This document shows positions 42,911 to 52,381 of a stretch of 64,000 nucleotides of DNA, one piece after another. The stretch lies in contig JANYDW010000066.1 of the NCBI GenBank assembly GCA_025363455.1, positions 1 through 64,000 of the forward strand, given 5' to 3'. The first letter of the stretch is position 1, and each line of letters starts with the position of its first letter. The translations under genes and the position numbers were made by a program. The stretch is from Oleiharenicola sp. (GTDB taxonomy: Bacteria; Verrucomicrobiota; Verrucomicrobiia; Opitutales; Opitutaceae). Below the pieces are notes generated by a model that worked only from the letters and a program-made list of their open reading frames with translations, did no database searches and had not been told where the DNA came from.

Positions 42911-43897
42911 TTAGCTGGCGCGATCCGCCAGCGATTCGATCAGGGCGGAGAGGAAGGCCTTGTCTCCCGGCAGGGCGGTGAGGGCAGTGAAGGCGGCCTC
43001 GGTGTGTTGGCGGGCGAAATTCCGCGAGGCATCGAGTCCGTGGAGTTTCACGTAAGTTGTTTTGCCGGCCTTGGCGTCCTTGCCGGCGGTCTTGCCGAGC
43101 GTGGCGGTGTCGGCGGTGGCGTCGAGGATGTCATCCACGATTTGAAAAGCCAGGCCGAGGTGCCGCCCGGTGTTGCGGAGCGTCGCCAATTGGGGATCCG
43201 TGGCCCCACCGCAGAGTCCGCCAGACACGAGTGCGGCAGTGATCATGGCCGCGGTTTTGTTGAGGTGAATGAAATCAAGCTCATCCGCGGTGGCATCGGC
43301 CTTTTTCTCGGCCAACAGGTCTTCCATCTGGCCGCCGATGAGTCGTTCGCTGCCGGCGGCCTCGGCGATTTCCTGCGTTAGCGCGGCGGCCAAAGCGGGG
43401 CGCGCGGCGTAGTGCCGGGCCACCAGCTGGAAGGCGAGGGTCAGGAGCGCGTCGCCCGCGAGCAGCGCCGTGGCTTCGTCGAACTGCTTGTGCGTGGTCG
43501 GCCGGCCCCGGCGGAGGTCATCATTGTCCATGCAGGGCAGGTCGTCATGGATCAGCGAATAGGTGTGGACGCACTCCAAGGCGACGGCGGCGGGCAGTGC
43601 GTCGGTAGCGCGCGGGCCAAACAGGTCCACGGTAGCCAGCGTGAGGACGGGCCGAAGGCGTTTTCCGCCGCCGAGAAGCGCATAGCGCATCGCTTCATGC
43701 AACCGCCTGGGTCGGGTGGTGGCGGGTGGGACGAGCTGGTCGAGCCCCTGCTCGACTCGAGCGCGGTGGGATTTGAACTGGGCGGCGAAATCCACGGGCG
43801 GCACAACTTTCCCGCGGTCGCCCCGATTGGCAAATGGATTGTGAACCGGGGGTTGCACCCAGAAGAGGCTCGCCATGCGGGCCGTGCCCACTTTCAC
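42911..43897 (-). CDS. Polyprenyl diphosphate synthase (farnesyl/geranylgeranyl-type)
   Basis: ALLGGGKRLRPVL; SLIHDDLPCMDNDDLRRGRPTTHKQF; GLAFQIVDDILDATAD. Confidence 0.92.
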   Translation of the reverse strand: MKVGTARMASLFWVQPPVHNPFANRGDRGKVVPPVDFAAQFKSHRARVEQGLDQLVPPATTRPRRLHEAMRYALLGGGKRLRPVLTLATVDLFGPRATDALPAAVALECVHTYSLIHDDLPCMDNDDLRRGRPTTHKQFDEATALLAGDALLTLAFQLVARHYAARPALAAALTQEIAEAAGSERLIGGQMEDLLAEKKADATADELDFIHLNKTAAMITAALVSGGLCGGATDPQLATLRNTGRHLGLAFQIVDDILDATADTATLGKTAGKDAKAGKTTYVKLHGLDASRNFARQHTEAAFTALTALPGDKAFLSALIESLADRAS

Positions 43898-43914
43898 TCC
43901 GGTCGCAAAATCCG

Positions 43915-44181
43915 ATGCCCACCTACGAATACGTCTGTACCAAATGTGGTCACGAGCTGGAGGTCTTCCAATCCATGAAGGATGCTCTCCTGACCAAATG
44001 TCCGGCCTGTCGCAAGGCCGCCCTGAAGCGCAAAGTGGGCGGCGGAGCGGGATTGATTTTCAAGGGCACGGGCTTCTATATTACTGACTACAAAAAAAAG
44101 TCCGGCGAACCTTCCGCTCCTGCCAAGTCTCCTGAAACCAAGACCGAAACCAAGCCTGCGGCCATTCCCGCGGCTAAATAA
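43915..44181 (+). CDS. FmdB-family zinc-ribbon protein
   Basis: MPTYEYVCTKCGHELEVFQSMKDALLTKCPACRKAALKRKVGGGAGLIFKGTGFYITDY. Confidence 0.93.
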   Translation: MPTYEYVCTKCGHELEVFQSMKDALLTKCPACRKAALKRKVGGGAGLIFKGTGFYITDYKKKSGEPSAPAKSPETKTETKPAAIPAAK

Positions 44182-44189
44182 CCCCTACC

Positions 44190-44906
44190 ATGGCTGACAA
44201 GAAAATCGAAAAGGCCCTCTACGGCCCGAGTCTTACCGAGGTGGCTTTGGGTGCCGTGCTGGGCCTCGTGGCGGGTGTGGTCTGCGCCTGTGTCTATCTG
44301 GTTTTCAAGCCGGTCATGCTGGTGAAAGAAATGCCCAAGGAAGTCACGCGCGGCATCGTCTATTACGTCCCAGGTGCCGAATCCAGCAAGGGCAAGACTT
44401 TCACGGCCAAACAAAAGCAGTTCGTCGCCGGCACGAGCATTACGCTCATTGAGGAAGAGTTGAACGCGTGGGCCGCCACAGCCTTTACCGCTGCGCCCGC
44501 CAAACCGGCGGCCGCGCCCAAGGCAGCCAAGCCTGACGCCGCGGCCAAGCCCGAGGAGGCCAAACCGAACCTGAATGGTATTTTCAATCCCGGCGTCCCG
44601 AACTTCAAGATCGCGAACGGCAAGCTCCAGATCGGCACCAAGTGCATCCTCAATTGGTATGGCCTGACCAAGGAAGTATTCGTGGTCACCACGGGCGAGC
44701 TGGTGAAATCCGGGGACAAGTTTTTGTATACGGCCCAGACGCTTTATCTCGGCTCCTGTCCCGTGCACCTCTTGCCGGCGGCGGCTGGACCGTTGATGTC
44801 GACGCTTATCGACAAGAGAAAGGCGCCGGATGCGATCAACTCGGCGTGGGCCAAGCTCAGCGAAGTGACGATCGAGGGCAACACGCTCAAGCTGACGGTG
44901 CAGTGA
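44190..44906 (+). CDS. Hypothetical membrane-anchored protein
   Basis: One N-terminal TM helix, Ala/Pro/Lys linker (KPAAAPKAAKPDAAAKPEEAK), conserved-looking C-terminal domain. Confidence 0.7.
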   Translation: MADKKIEKALYGPSLTEVALGAVLGLVAGVVCACVYLVFKPVMLVKEMPKEVTRGIVYYVPGAESSKGKTFTAKQKQFVAGTSITLIEEELNAWAATAFTAAPAKPAAAPKAAKPDAAAKPEEAKPNLNGIFNPGVPNFKIANGKLQIGTKCILNWYGLTKEVFVVTTGELVKSGDKFLYTAQTLYLGSCPVHLLPAAAGPLMSTLIDKRKAPDAINSAWAKLSEVTIEGNTLKLTVQ

Positions 44907-45000
44907 GCATGCTCGTTCCCAATGGTGGAACCCGGCCTCCGGACGGGTTTGCCTTGGAGCGTTACCTGCCAGCCCGTCCGGAGGCCGGGCTCCACCCCCC

Positions 45001-46590
45001 GTGTCGAAGAACTTGAAAAACATCAGTGTCGTCGCCGCGGCCACCGTGGTGTCACGCGTACTGGGCCTGGTGCGGGAGATCTGTATCGCCGCGGTGTTCG
45101 GCACCAGTGCGCTGAGCTCGGCCTTTGTCTCGGCCTTCACCCTGCCCAACCTGTTCCGTCGCCTCCTCGGCGAGGGGGCGTTGACCGCGGCCTTTGTCCC
45201 GACGATGGCGCACGAGCTGGAGCACCGGCAGCGCGGGGCGGCCTTCGATCTCGTCAGCAAGGTGTCCAGCAGGCTGCTGGTGGTCACGGTGGTGTTGGTC
45301 GCGCTGGCCATGCTGGCCTGCGCCAATGCCGGGGCCCTGCTGCGCGCCCTGGGCGGACTTGGGCTTGAAGCCGATACCACGGACCGGTTGCTACTCGGGG
45401 CTGACCTGGCGGTCCTGCTGTTTCCTTACCTGGCCTTTGTCTGTCTCGCGGCGGCGTTCAGCGCGGCCTGCCAGGTGCTCGGGCGGTTTAGCGAACCGGC
45501 GCTGTCGCCGGTTTGGCTCAATCTCGCGATCATCGCCGCCCTCGCGCTCGGCAGCGCGTGGGCTTGGGGAGATGCGGCGCGCATGAATCTCCTCTGCGGC
45601 GGCGTCTTGTTCGGCGGGTTTCTGCAGATGGCGGTACCCGCCGCGGTGCTTTGGCAGGAGGGATGGCGGCCGCGTTTCGACCTGCGGGCCGACGACCGGG
45701 TGCGGGAGATCACCCGCCTGATGGGGCCGACCTTGATCGGCTCCGCCATCTACCTGGTCAACATCTCGGTTTCCCGGTTCATCGGTCTGTCCTTGAACGA
45801 CCAGGCGGCTGCGGTGCTGAACTGGGCGACCCGGGTTATGGAGCTGCCGATCGGGGTGTTTGCCGCCGCCATCGCCACCGTGGTGTTTCCGCTCATCGCC
45901 CGACATGCGGCCCGCTCGGACTGGGTAAAAATGGGCGAGGATTATCACAAGGGTCTCCGGCTGGTCATGATTATCAACGTGCCGGCGGCAGTCGGACTCA
46001 TGCTGTTGAGCGAACCGATCGTGCGGCTGCTGTTCCAGCGTGGGCACTTCCACGCTGGCGACACCGCGTTGATGACGCCAATCCTCTCCGCCTATGCCCT
46101 GGGGTTGCCCTTTCTATCGTTCGTCTCGGTGGCCCTGCGCGGTTTTTATGCACTGAAAGACACGGCGACACCCGTGCGCGCTGCGGCGCTGAGTTTCGTG
46201 GTGAACCTCGGGCTCAGTCTCCTGCTGATCCGTTGGTTTTCCACCGTCGGCCTGGCGCTGGCCAGCACTCTGGCTGTCCTGGTGCAGGCATGGTTTCTGC
46301 AAACCCGGCTCTCGCGCAAGCTGCCAGGACTTGGTTTCGCCCCGTTGCTGCCCAATCTCGGTAAGATTGTCCTCGCCAGTGCCGTCATGGGCGGAGCGGT
46401 GTGGGGCGGGCTCAAGCTGGCCGCCGGCCTGGCCTTGCCGCCCAAGGGCCACGATATCGTGGCGATCGCCGGACTCATCCCGTTGGCCATGGCGGTTTAT
46501 GGTGCCTTGCTTTGGCTCTTGAAAATCGAAGGCCGGGAGGAAGTGGGGCAGGTGTGGACAAAGTTGCGCGGCAGGGTCAGCCCGGCGTGA
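45001..46590 (+). CDS. murJ: MurJ/MviN lipid II flippase (GTG start)
   Basis: SVVAAATVVSRVLGLVREICIAAVFGTSALSSAFVSAFTLPNLFRRLLGEGALTAAFVPTMA. Confidence 0.95.
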   Translation: MSKNLKNISVVAAATVVSRVLGLVREICIAAVFGTSALSSAFVSAFTLPNLFRRLLGEGALTAAFVPTMAHELEHRQRGAAFDLVSKVSSRLLVVTVVLVALAMLACANAGALLRALGGLGLEADTTDRLLLGADLAVLLFPYLAFVCLAAAFSAACQVLGRFSEPALSPVWLNLAIIAALALGSAWAWGDAARMNLLCGGVLFGGFLQMAVPAAVLWQEGWRPRFDLRADDRVREITRLMGPTLIGSAIYLVNISVSRFIGLSLNDQAAAVLNWATRVMELPIGVFAAAIATVVFPLIARHAARSDWVKMGEDYHKGLRLVMIINVPAAVGLMLLSEPIVRLLFQRGHFHAGDTALMTPILSAYALGLPFLSFVSVALRGFYALKDTATPVRAAALSFVVNLGLSLLLIRWFSTVGLALASTLAVLVQAWFLQTRLSRKLPGLGFAPLLPNLGKIVLASAVMGGAVWGGLKLAAGLALPPKGHDIVAIAGLIPLAMAVYGALLWLLKIEGREEVGQVWTKLRGRVSPA

Positions 46591-46603
46591 TGCCCCGTGT
46601 ACG

Positions 46604-46680
46604 GTAGGGCGGGATTGCTGATCCCGCCTCGATCGTGGCGATACTGGCGGAGGCAGGCGGGATCAGCGATCCCGCCCTAC
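46604..46680. repeat. BIME-like palindrome (GTAGGGCGGGATTGCTGATCCCGCC...GGCGGGATCAGCGATCCCGCCCTAC)
   Basis: Same family at 51280-51357; related copy in frame in tsaD at 50957-51034. Confidence 0.88.
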
Positions 46681-46719
46681 AATTTTGACACCGGGGCTCC
46701 CGGTCCCTTCCCTAACGGC

Positions 46720-47001
46720 ATGTCCGAAGCAACTCTCGTCCAGCACAACCCCACGGCGCACCGTTACGAAGCGGTCGTCGACGGATTTCTGTCGGTGTGC
46801 GAGTACGAGGTCGTGGCGGACCGGATGATTTTCACGCACACGCTGGTGCCGCCGGAATTGCGGGGCCGCGGCATCGCCGAGCTCTTGGTACGGGCGGCGC
46901 TGGCTGAGGCGCGGGCGAGTGGGCGGAAAGTTGTCCCAACCTGTAGCTACGTCGCCAAGTTCATCGAGCGGCATCAGGAGTATCAGGATTTGGTGGCGTA
47001 G
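46720..47001 (+). CDS. GNAT-family N-acetyltransferase (short YjdJ/GtlB-like type)
   Basis: ADRMIFTHTLVPPELRGRGIAELLVRAALAEARASGRKVVPTCSYVAKFIERHQEYQDLV. Confidence 0.9.
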   Translation: MSEATLVQHNPTAHRYEAVVDGFLSVCEYEVVADRMIFTHTLVPPELRGRGIAELLVRAALAEARASGRKVVPTCSYVAKFIERHQEYQDLVA

Positions 47002-47151
47002 GTGGAACCCGGCCTCTGGACGGGTTTCTTGCAACCATGATCCAACCAACGCGTCCAGAGGCCGCGTTCCACCTCAAGGCATGAAAAAACCCGTCACGCA
47101 GGCGCGGGACGGGTCGGGTAGGGGCGATTGCCCTCCATCGCCGGTTCGAAC

Positions 47152-47382
47152 TCAGGCTTTCTGGACCAGGCCGGCCTTGATGGCCTTGACTGAAACCCAC
47201 ATGCGCTTGGAGCCGCCGTTGGGCAGCTTGACGTTGATCCACTGCAGGTTCGGACGGAACAAGCGGGTGGTATGCTTGGTGACGTGGGTACCAATGCCGC
47301 CACTCTTCTTGGACTGACCCTTGCGGTGGATGATTTTGCCTTTGGTGGGGCGTTTACCGGTGATTGCGCAAATTCGTGCCAT
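47152..47382 (-). CDS. rpmB: 50S ribosomal protein L28
   Basis: MARICAITGKRPTKGKIIHRKGQSKKSGGIGTHVTKHTTRLFRPNLQWINVKLPNGGSKRMWVSVKAIKAG. Confidence 0.96.
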   Translation of the reverse strand: MARICAITGKRPTKGKIIHRKGQSKKSGGIGTHVTKHTTRLFRPNLQWINVKLPNGGSKRMWVSVKAIKAGLVQKA

Positions 47383-47467
47383 GGTGTTTCTTGAGTTAAA
47401 GGTTGAGGAGTAAAGGACGGCTCTTTGCCTTAGCAAGGGAAAATTGGATTTCACCCGGCCGGAGTCG

Positions 47468-48454
47468 TTATTTTCGTAAAGCATGGAGGGCCTGAAACTT
47501 CTGCCCCATGTTGGCCGGGTGCAGAAGCTGGATGAGCATCCGTTTGCGCAGGCTGAAACTGCTCGCTTCAGCCTTGGTGATGGCCGCGAGGGTATCCGCC
47601 GAGTAATTCATGAAAAAACTCTCCTGCGAGTCCACGCGTGACTCGCCAAAACCGGCCCGACCCAAGCCATCCTCCAACCAGTCCCAGCAAATGTGGCAGG
47701 TCAGGTCCTGTTTGCCCGGGCGGGCCAGCAGGTCATTGCTCATCTTCTGGCGGTGGTAGGTTCGCGCGGTGCCGGAGGGGATGTTTTCGGCCAGTTCCTG
47801 CCAATATTTGCCGTAGTCAAAGGCGAGGAACAACCCACTCCACTTTTGCCCAACGATCCGCTCCAGGATCGGCACGGTCCGCAGGGGCATGTCGATGTGG
47901 TAGTTCTCCTCGGCCGTCTTCGGCAGGCGGTTGGCGTGCGCCGCGAGTTCGGGGGACAGCTCCGGCAGCACGACGTGGCGCAGATGCCGGCCGTGCAGGG
48001 CCACGCCCAGTTCCTGCCAGCGTCCATCCTGCCAGACGACCCGGTGAAACGGCTGGGCGTCGAATAGCTCGTTGGAAAACACCACACTCTGGACGGGGAA
48101 CACGAAAGGCTGGCCGTAGGAGATGGGCTGGTAGGCGGCAAAAGGGTGGGCGATGTCGCGCAGGATTCCGGCGCCGGGTTCGGCCGCAACCTCGACAAAC
48201 GTATAATCGGCGGGTTTGGCCGACCCGAGCAGCTTGACCGCCGCGGCCACGACGAGCTCGCCGAAGACGGGGTTGAACGACGTGGCCGTGAAAAAGTCCG
48301 CCTTCGCATCGCGCCCGACGCGCTTGAAATCCCGGGTGTAGTAGCCCGCCGTCGGGTGATACATCGCCAGCTCCATGAAGCGGGCGAAGGGCACTCCGGC
48401 CGCCGCATTGGGCTCTGCGGCGAAGATTTCATAAAAGTCTGACGAGGAAGCCAT
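47468..48454 (-). CDS. SAM-dependent methyltransferase, MidA/NDUFAF7 family
   Basis: FARFMELAMYHPTAGYYTRD; VEVAAEPGAGILRDI; VVFSNELFDAQPFHRVVW; FLAFDYGKYWQELAENIPSGTARTYHR. Confidence 0.85.
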   Translation of the reverse strand: MASSSDFYEIFAAEPNAAAGVPFARFMELAMYHPTAGYYTRDFKRVGRDAKADFFTATSFNPVFGELVVAAAVKLLGSAKPADYTFVEVAAEPGAGILRDIAHPFAAYQPISYGQPFVFPVQSVVFSNELFDAQPFHRVVWQDGRWQELGVALHGRHLRHVVLPELSPELAAHANRLPKTAEENYHIDMPLRTVPILERIVGQKWSGLFLAFDYGKYWQELAENIPSGTARTYHRQKMSNDLLARPGKQDLTCHICWDWLEDGLGRAGFGESRVDSQESFFMNYSADTLAAITKAEASSFSLRKRMLIQLLHPANMGQKFQALHALRK

Positions 48455-48565
48455 TTGCCAAGCCAAACATTTGCGGCCAGTGAAAGCCATGCCCAAAAAG
48501 ATTTTTTGCTTCGTCGGAGCGCGTACTTCCCGCTAGCTGTTCCAAACGTCCTTCCGCATGTCGAA

Positions 48566-48671
48566 CTACACACCCCGGCGCTGCGCGCCACCCCTCTTGA
48601 TAGAGGGGACCCAAACTTTCGCAGCCGAAGTCCCGTCTATAAAGAGGGGTGCCCGACAGGGCGGGGTGTGT
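48566..48671. repeat. ~105-bp imperfect palindrome upstream of ctpA-like gene
   Basis: ACACACCCCGGCGCTGCGCGCCACCCCTCTTGATAGAGGGGA ... GTCTATAAAGAGGGGTGCCCGACAGGGCGGGGTGTGT. Confidence 0.8.
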
Positions 48672-49962
48672 TGCCTTGCTGCCTGATCACCTCCCGTCTC
48701 CCTTGTCCTCCACGCTCAAGCGCCTTGCGCTCATCCTCTTTGCCATCGCGGCGGGCTTCGGACTTGCCCAGTTCTCGGCCCGGCATGCGGCGGCCCCAAG
48801 CTGGTGGCCCGATCGCGAGCGCGACAAGCAGGCCCGCTACTTCAAGGAGGTCCTCCAACTGGTGAAGGAGAACTATGTCGGTGACGCTCCGGCTGACTAC
48901 GCCACCCTCACGCGCTCCGCCCTCGACGGCATGGTGTCGCAGCTCGACCCGCATTCCGCTTTCATGCTGGCCGAGGAATACCGGGAAACCGAGGAGGAGA
49001 TGACCAACGCTTTCACCGGGGTCGGCATCCAGGTCGAGCAGCGGGACAACCAGGTCGTCATCGTGGCGCCCATTCCCGGCACACCGGCGGAGCGCGCCGG
49101 CGTGCGCCGCAACGACCGGCTCACCAAGATCGACGGCCAGCCGTTGGCCACGCCGACTCTCGACGCCACGATCAAGCTCGTGCGTGGTGAACCGGGTTCG
49201 CTGGTCACGCTCACGGTGTTCCGCCCGAGCTCGGGCAAGACCATTGATTATCCGCTTCATCGAGAAAAGATCCGCCTCGAGAGCGTCCGCTACACGGCCA
49301 TGCATCCCGGTCACATCGGTTATCTGCAGATCACGCAGTTCAGCGAGCGCACCGGGGAAGAATTCGAGACGGCTTTGGAAGGGCTGGAGAAGGAGGATTT
49401 GCGCGCCCTCGTCATCGACCTGCGCAACAATCCGGGCGGCTTGCTCGACGCGGCCATTGAGGTTTGCGACCAGTTTTTCAACAAGGACGAGTTGATCGTC
49501 TACACTCAGGGCCGCACGCCGGAGTCCCGGGAAAACCACTATGCCCGGGGCGGCCATCGCCCGCGCACCTACCCAGTGGCGATCCTCGTCAACGGGGGCA
49601 CCGCCAGCGCGGCCGAGATCGTATCAGGCGCAATGCGTGACACCAAGCGCGCCATCATCGTGGGCGAAAAGTCCTTCGGCAAAGGTTCCGTCCAGAGCGT
49701 GATCGAACTGCAGAATGGCGAAGGCCTGAAGCTCACCACCGCACGCTATTACACGCCCAGTGGCGTCACCATTCATGAGAAGGGCATCTTGCCGCAGGTG
49801 GAAATCGAGGTCAGTCCCGACGACGAAGCCCGACTCCGCTCGCAACAGTCCCGGGTCGAGTTCGGTCCCGAGCCCGGGGATGACCTGAAGCCCATCACCG
49901 ACGTCCAGCTCGCCGCCGCCGAGGAAGTCCTGACCGGGGTGCTGGCGGCGAAGGGAAAATGA
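48649..49962 (+). CDS. C-terminal processing protease (S41 family, PDZ domain)
   Basis: MVSQLDPHSAFMLAEEY; GVGIQVEQRDNQVVIVAPIPGTPAERAGVRRNDRLTKIDGQPL; LVIDLRNNPGGLLDAAIEV; GEKSFGKGSVQSVIEL. Start at 48649 lies in a palindrome; TTG at 48703 is a plausible alternative. Confidence 0.93.
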   Translation: MPDRAGCVALLPDHLPSPLSSTLKRLALILFAIAAGFGLAQFSARHAAAPSWWPDRERDKQARYFKEVLQLVKENYVGDAPADYATLTRSALDGMVSQLDPHSAFMLAEEYRETEEEMTNAFTGVGIQVEQRDNQVVIVAPIPGTPAERAGVRRNDRLTKIDGQPLATPTLDATIKLVRGEPGSLVTLTVFRPSSGKTIDYPLHREKIRLESVRYTAMHPGHIGYLQITQFSERTGEEFETALEGLEKEDLRALVIDLRNNPGGLLDAAIEVCDQFFNKDELIVYTQGRTPESRENHYARGGHRPRTYPVAILVNGGTASAAEIVSGAMRDTKRAIIVGEKSFGKGSVQSVIELQNGEGLKLTTARYYTPSGVTIHEKGILPQVEIEVSPDDEARLRSQQSRVEFGPEPGDDLKPITDVQLAAAEEVLTGVLAAKGK

Positions 49963-50149
49963 GAGCGACCGGCATATTGTCTTTTGGAGGGGCGGCGCTC
50001 GTCGCCGGGTCGCGGCTGGAGGCCGGAAATGACAAGGCTTGCCTGGAGGTGGAACCCGGCCTCCGGACGGGTTCAGTCACGCGCTCCAAAACGCGTCCAG
50101 AGGCCGCGTTCCACCTCGTGACGTCCCGCTCGCATTTTCCGGCCACCCC

Positions 50150-51283
50150 ATGATCCTCGCCCTCGAAAGCTCCTGCGACGAAACCGCGGTCGCCGTCCTC
50201 GACCCGGCGGTCGGTCTCACGGGCGAATGGGTGCATAGCCAGATCGCCCTGCACGAGGCCTACGGCGGAGTCGTGCCTGACCTCGCCAGCCGGGAGCACC
50301 TCGCCCATTTTGGCCCGCTGTTACAGCGGGCCCTGGCCACGGTGCGGCCGGAGCAGGTGACGAAGATCGCCGTGACCAACGGTCCGGGCCTTGCGGCGTG
50401 TCTCGCGATGGGTTTGGCCACGGCCAAGAGCCTCGGGCTCGCCTGGCGCGTGCCGGTCGTGGGCATTAATCATCTGCGGGCCCACGCCTTCTCGCCCTTC
50501 ATCGCTCTGCACGCGACGAATCCCTCGGCCTTCGACGCGGAGTTCGCAAAACTTCTTCCCCATCTCGGCCTGTTGGTCTCGGGAGGCAACACCGCCTTGT
50601 TCTCCCTCGACGAGTCGCGCCGCATCACCTTGCTCGCCTCCACGATGGACGATGCCGCCGGTGAAGCCCTGGACAAGGGAGCCAAGCTGCTCGGGCTCAG
50701 CTATCCCGGCGGGCCGCAGGTGGAGAAGCTGGCGGCGACGGGCAACCCGACGGCCTTTGCCTTCCCCAAAGCCGTCGCTCAGCGCTCCACGCTCGAGTTC
50801 AGTTTTTCCGGCTTGAAGACGAGCCTGCGCTATCAGTTGGAAAAGATGGCGCCGGAGGAGATCGAACATCGCAGGACCGACCTTTGTGCCAGTTACCAGG
50901 CGGCGGTCTTCGAAGCCTTGGTGCGGAAGTCACAGCTCGCGCTGGAGCGCGGTTTTGGAGGGCGGGATCTCCGAATCCCGCCTTCTTCCGACGGCGCCAC
51001 TGATGCAAGGCGGGGTTCGGAGACCCCGCCCTACAGCGAGACAGTTCCCTATCGCAGTTTTGGCCTGTCCGGTGGCGTGGCGAACAACCAGACGCTCCAG
51101 ACGAAACTCGCGCAGGTTGCGAAGCAGATCGATGTGCCGTTCCTTCGCGCACAAACCAAGCACACCGGCGACAACGCCGGGATGATCGCCTTCGCCGCCT
51201 GGGCTGAGCGTGAGTCGGGCGGGGTCAATGAGTCCGGGCTCGCCCTCGAGATCGCCCCGAGCCTGCCGCTGGCGCAGCTGTAG
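50150..51283 (+). CDS. tsaD: tRNA N6-adenosine threonylcarbamoyltransferase TsaD, with in-frame repeat insertion
   Basis: MILALESSCDETAVAVLD; YGGVVPDLASREHLAHF; GINHLRAHAFSPF; LLVSGGNTALF; DDAAGEALDKGAKLLGLSYPGGPQVEKLA; FSFSGLKTSLRY; GLSGGVANN. Confidence 0.96.
   Translation: MILALESSCDETAVAVLDPAVGLTGEWVHSQIALHEAYGGVVPDLASREHLAHFGPLLQRALATVRPEQVTKIAVTNGPGLAACLAMGLATAKSLGLAWRVPVVGINHLRAHAFSPFIALHATNPSAFDAEFAKLLPHLGLLVSGGNTALFSLDESRRITLLASTMDDAAGEALDKGAKLLGLSYPGGPQVEKLAATGNPTAFAFPKAVAQRSTLEFSFSGLKTSLRYQLEKMAPEEIEHRRTDLCASYQAAVFEALVRKSQLALERGFGGRDLRIPPSSDGATDARRGSETPPYSETVPYRSFGLSGGVANNQTLQTKLAQVAKQIDVPFLRAQTKHTGDNAGMIAFAAWAERESGGVNESGLALEIAPSLPLAQL
50957..51034. repeat. BIME-like repeat inside tsaD (in frame, 78 bp)
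   Basis: GGAGGGCGGGATCTCCGAATCCCGCC...GGCGGGGTTCGGAGACCCCGCCCTAC; encodes about 26 residues GGRDLRIPPSSDGATDARRGSETPPY. Confidence 0.9.
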
Positions 51284-51357
51284 GGCGGGATCGCTGTTCC
51301 CGCCTGCTTGCACCCCGCCATATCACGCTCGTGGCGGGATCAGCGATCCCGCCCTAC
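51280..51357. repeat. BIME-like palindrome supplying the tsaD stop codon
   Basis: GTAGGGCGGGATCGCTGTTCCCGCC...GGCGGGATCAGCGATCCCGCCCTAC; TAG at 51281-51283 is the tsaD stop. Confidence 0.9.
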
Positions 51358-51434
51358 AGTTTCAGTCACACCTGGCTTGCCGGGTCGCCAGTCATACGCA
51401 TTGCGAATTGGCCGGCCGTGGCTAGTCTGCGCGC

Positions 51435-52310
51435 ATGTTACCCCGCAAAACCCTGCCCCTGTTCCTCGTCCTGCTGGCCATGTCTGCCGTCGCCCAGCAG
51501 GATTATTCCAAGGTTGAGATCAAGGCGACCCAAGTCTCCGGCAATGTCTACATGCTCGAGGGTGCGGGCGGCAACATCGGGGTCTGCGTCGGTCCGGACG
51601 GCATCCTGATCGTGGACGACCAGTTTGCCCCGCTGGCCGACAAGATCACCGCCGCGCTGGCGCAGCTCAACCCCGGCAAGCTTAAGTACGTCGTCAACAC
51701 CCACCACCACGGAGACCATACGGGGGGCAATGCCGCGTTTGCGACCCGCGACGCGACGATCATCGCCCATAGCAACGTGCGGGTGAACATTGCCAAGGAT
51801 CCGAAAGCACCCGCCGCGGCCCTTCCGGTGATCACGTTCACGAACGGCGCCTCGTTGTTTTATAATGGCGAGGAGATCACGGCGACCTTTTACGGCCCGG
51901 CCCACACCAACGGGGACAGCGTGATCCGGTTCACCAAGGCCAACGTGATCCACATGGGGGACCAAATGATGACGGACCGGTTTCCGTACATTGATTTCAG
52001 CAACGGCGGGGACCTCGATGGCCTGATTGCCAACTGGAAGACCATCATCGCCAGTGCCCCGGCCGACGTGAAGCTCATCCCGGGCCACGGCCGGCTGGCG
52101 ACGCTCGACGACCTGAAGGCGGCTCTCGCCGTCGTGGAGGAATCAGCCGCCGGGATCCGCAAGGGCATGGCAGAAGGGAAGACGCTCGAGCAGCTCAAGG
52201 CGGAAGGCCTGCCCGAGAAGTTCAAGAGTTGGGGCAGCGGGTTCATCAACCCTCACCGCTGGATCGAGACGATCTACAATCAGTCGCACAAGGACGTGCC
52301 GAAGGTGTAA
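51435..52310 (+). CDS. Secreted MBL-fold metallo-hydrolase
   Basis: Signal peptide; GGNIGVCVGPDGILIVDDQFAPLADKI; VVNTHHHGDHTGGNAAF; FYGPAHTNGDSVI; LIPGHGRLA. Confidence 0.92.
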   Translation: MLPRKTLPLFLVLLAMSAVAQQDYSKVEIKATQVSGNVYMLEGAGGNIGVCVGPDGILIVDDQFAPLADKITAALAQLNPGKLKYVVNTHHHGDHTGGNAAFATRDATIIAHSNVRVNIAKDPKAPAAALPVITFTNGASLFYNGEEITATFYGPAHTNGDSVIRFTKANVIHMGDQMMTDRFPYIDFSNGGDLDGLIANWKTIIASAPADVKLIPGHGRLATLDDLKAALAVVEESAAGIRKGMAEGKTLEQLKAEGLPEKFKSWGSGFINPHRWIETIYNQSHKDVPKV

Positions 52311-52327
52311 ACGGAGCAGGTCGTCGG

Positions 52328-52381
52328 GTGGGGGGCGGATTCCGCTCCGCGCCGCGGCGGTGAGCGGAGTCACCGCCCTAC
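52328..52381. repeat. BIME-like palindrome at the uvrA stop codon
   Basis: GGGGGGCGGATTCCGCTCCGCGCCGCGGCGGTGAGCGGAGTCACCGCCCTAC; CTA at 52378-52380 is the reverse-strand uvrA stop. Confidence 0.75.
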
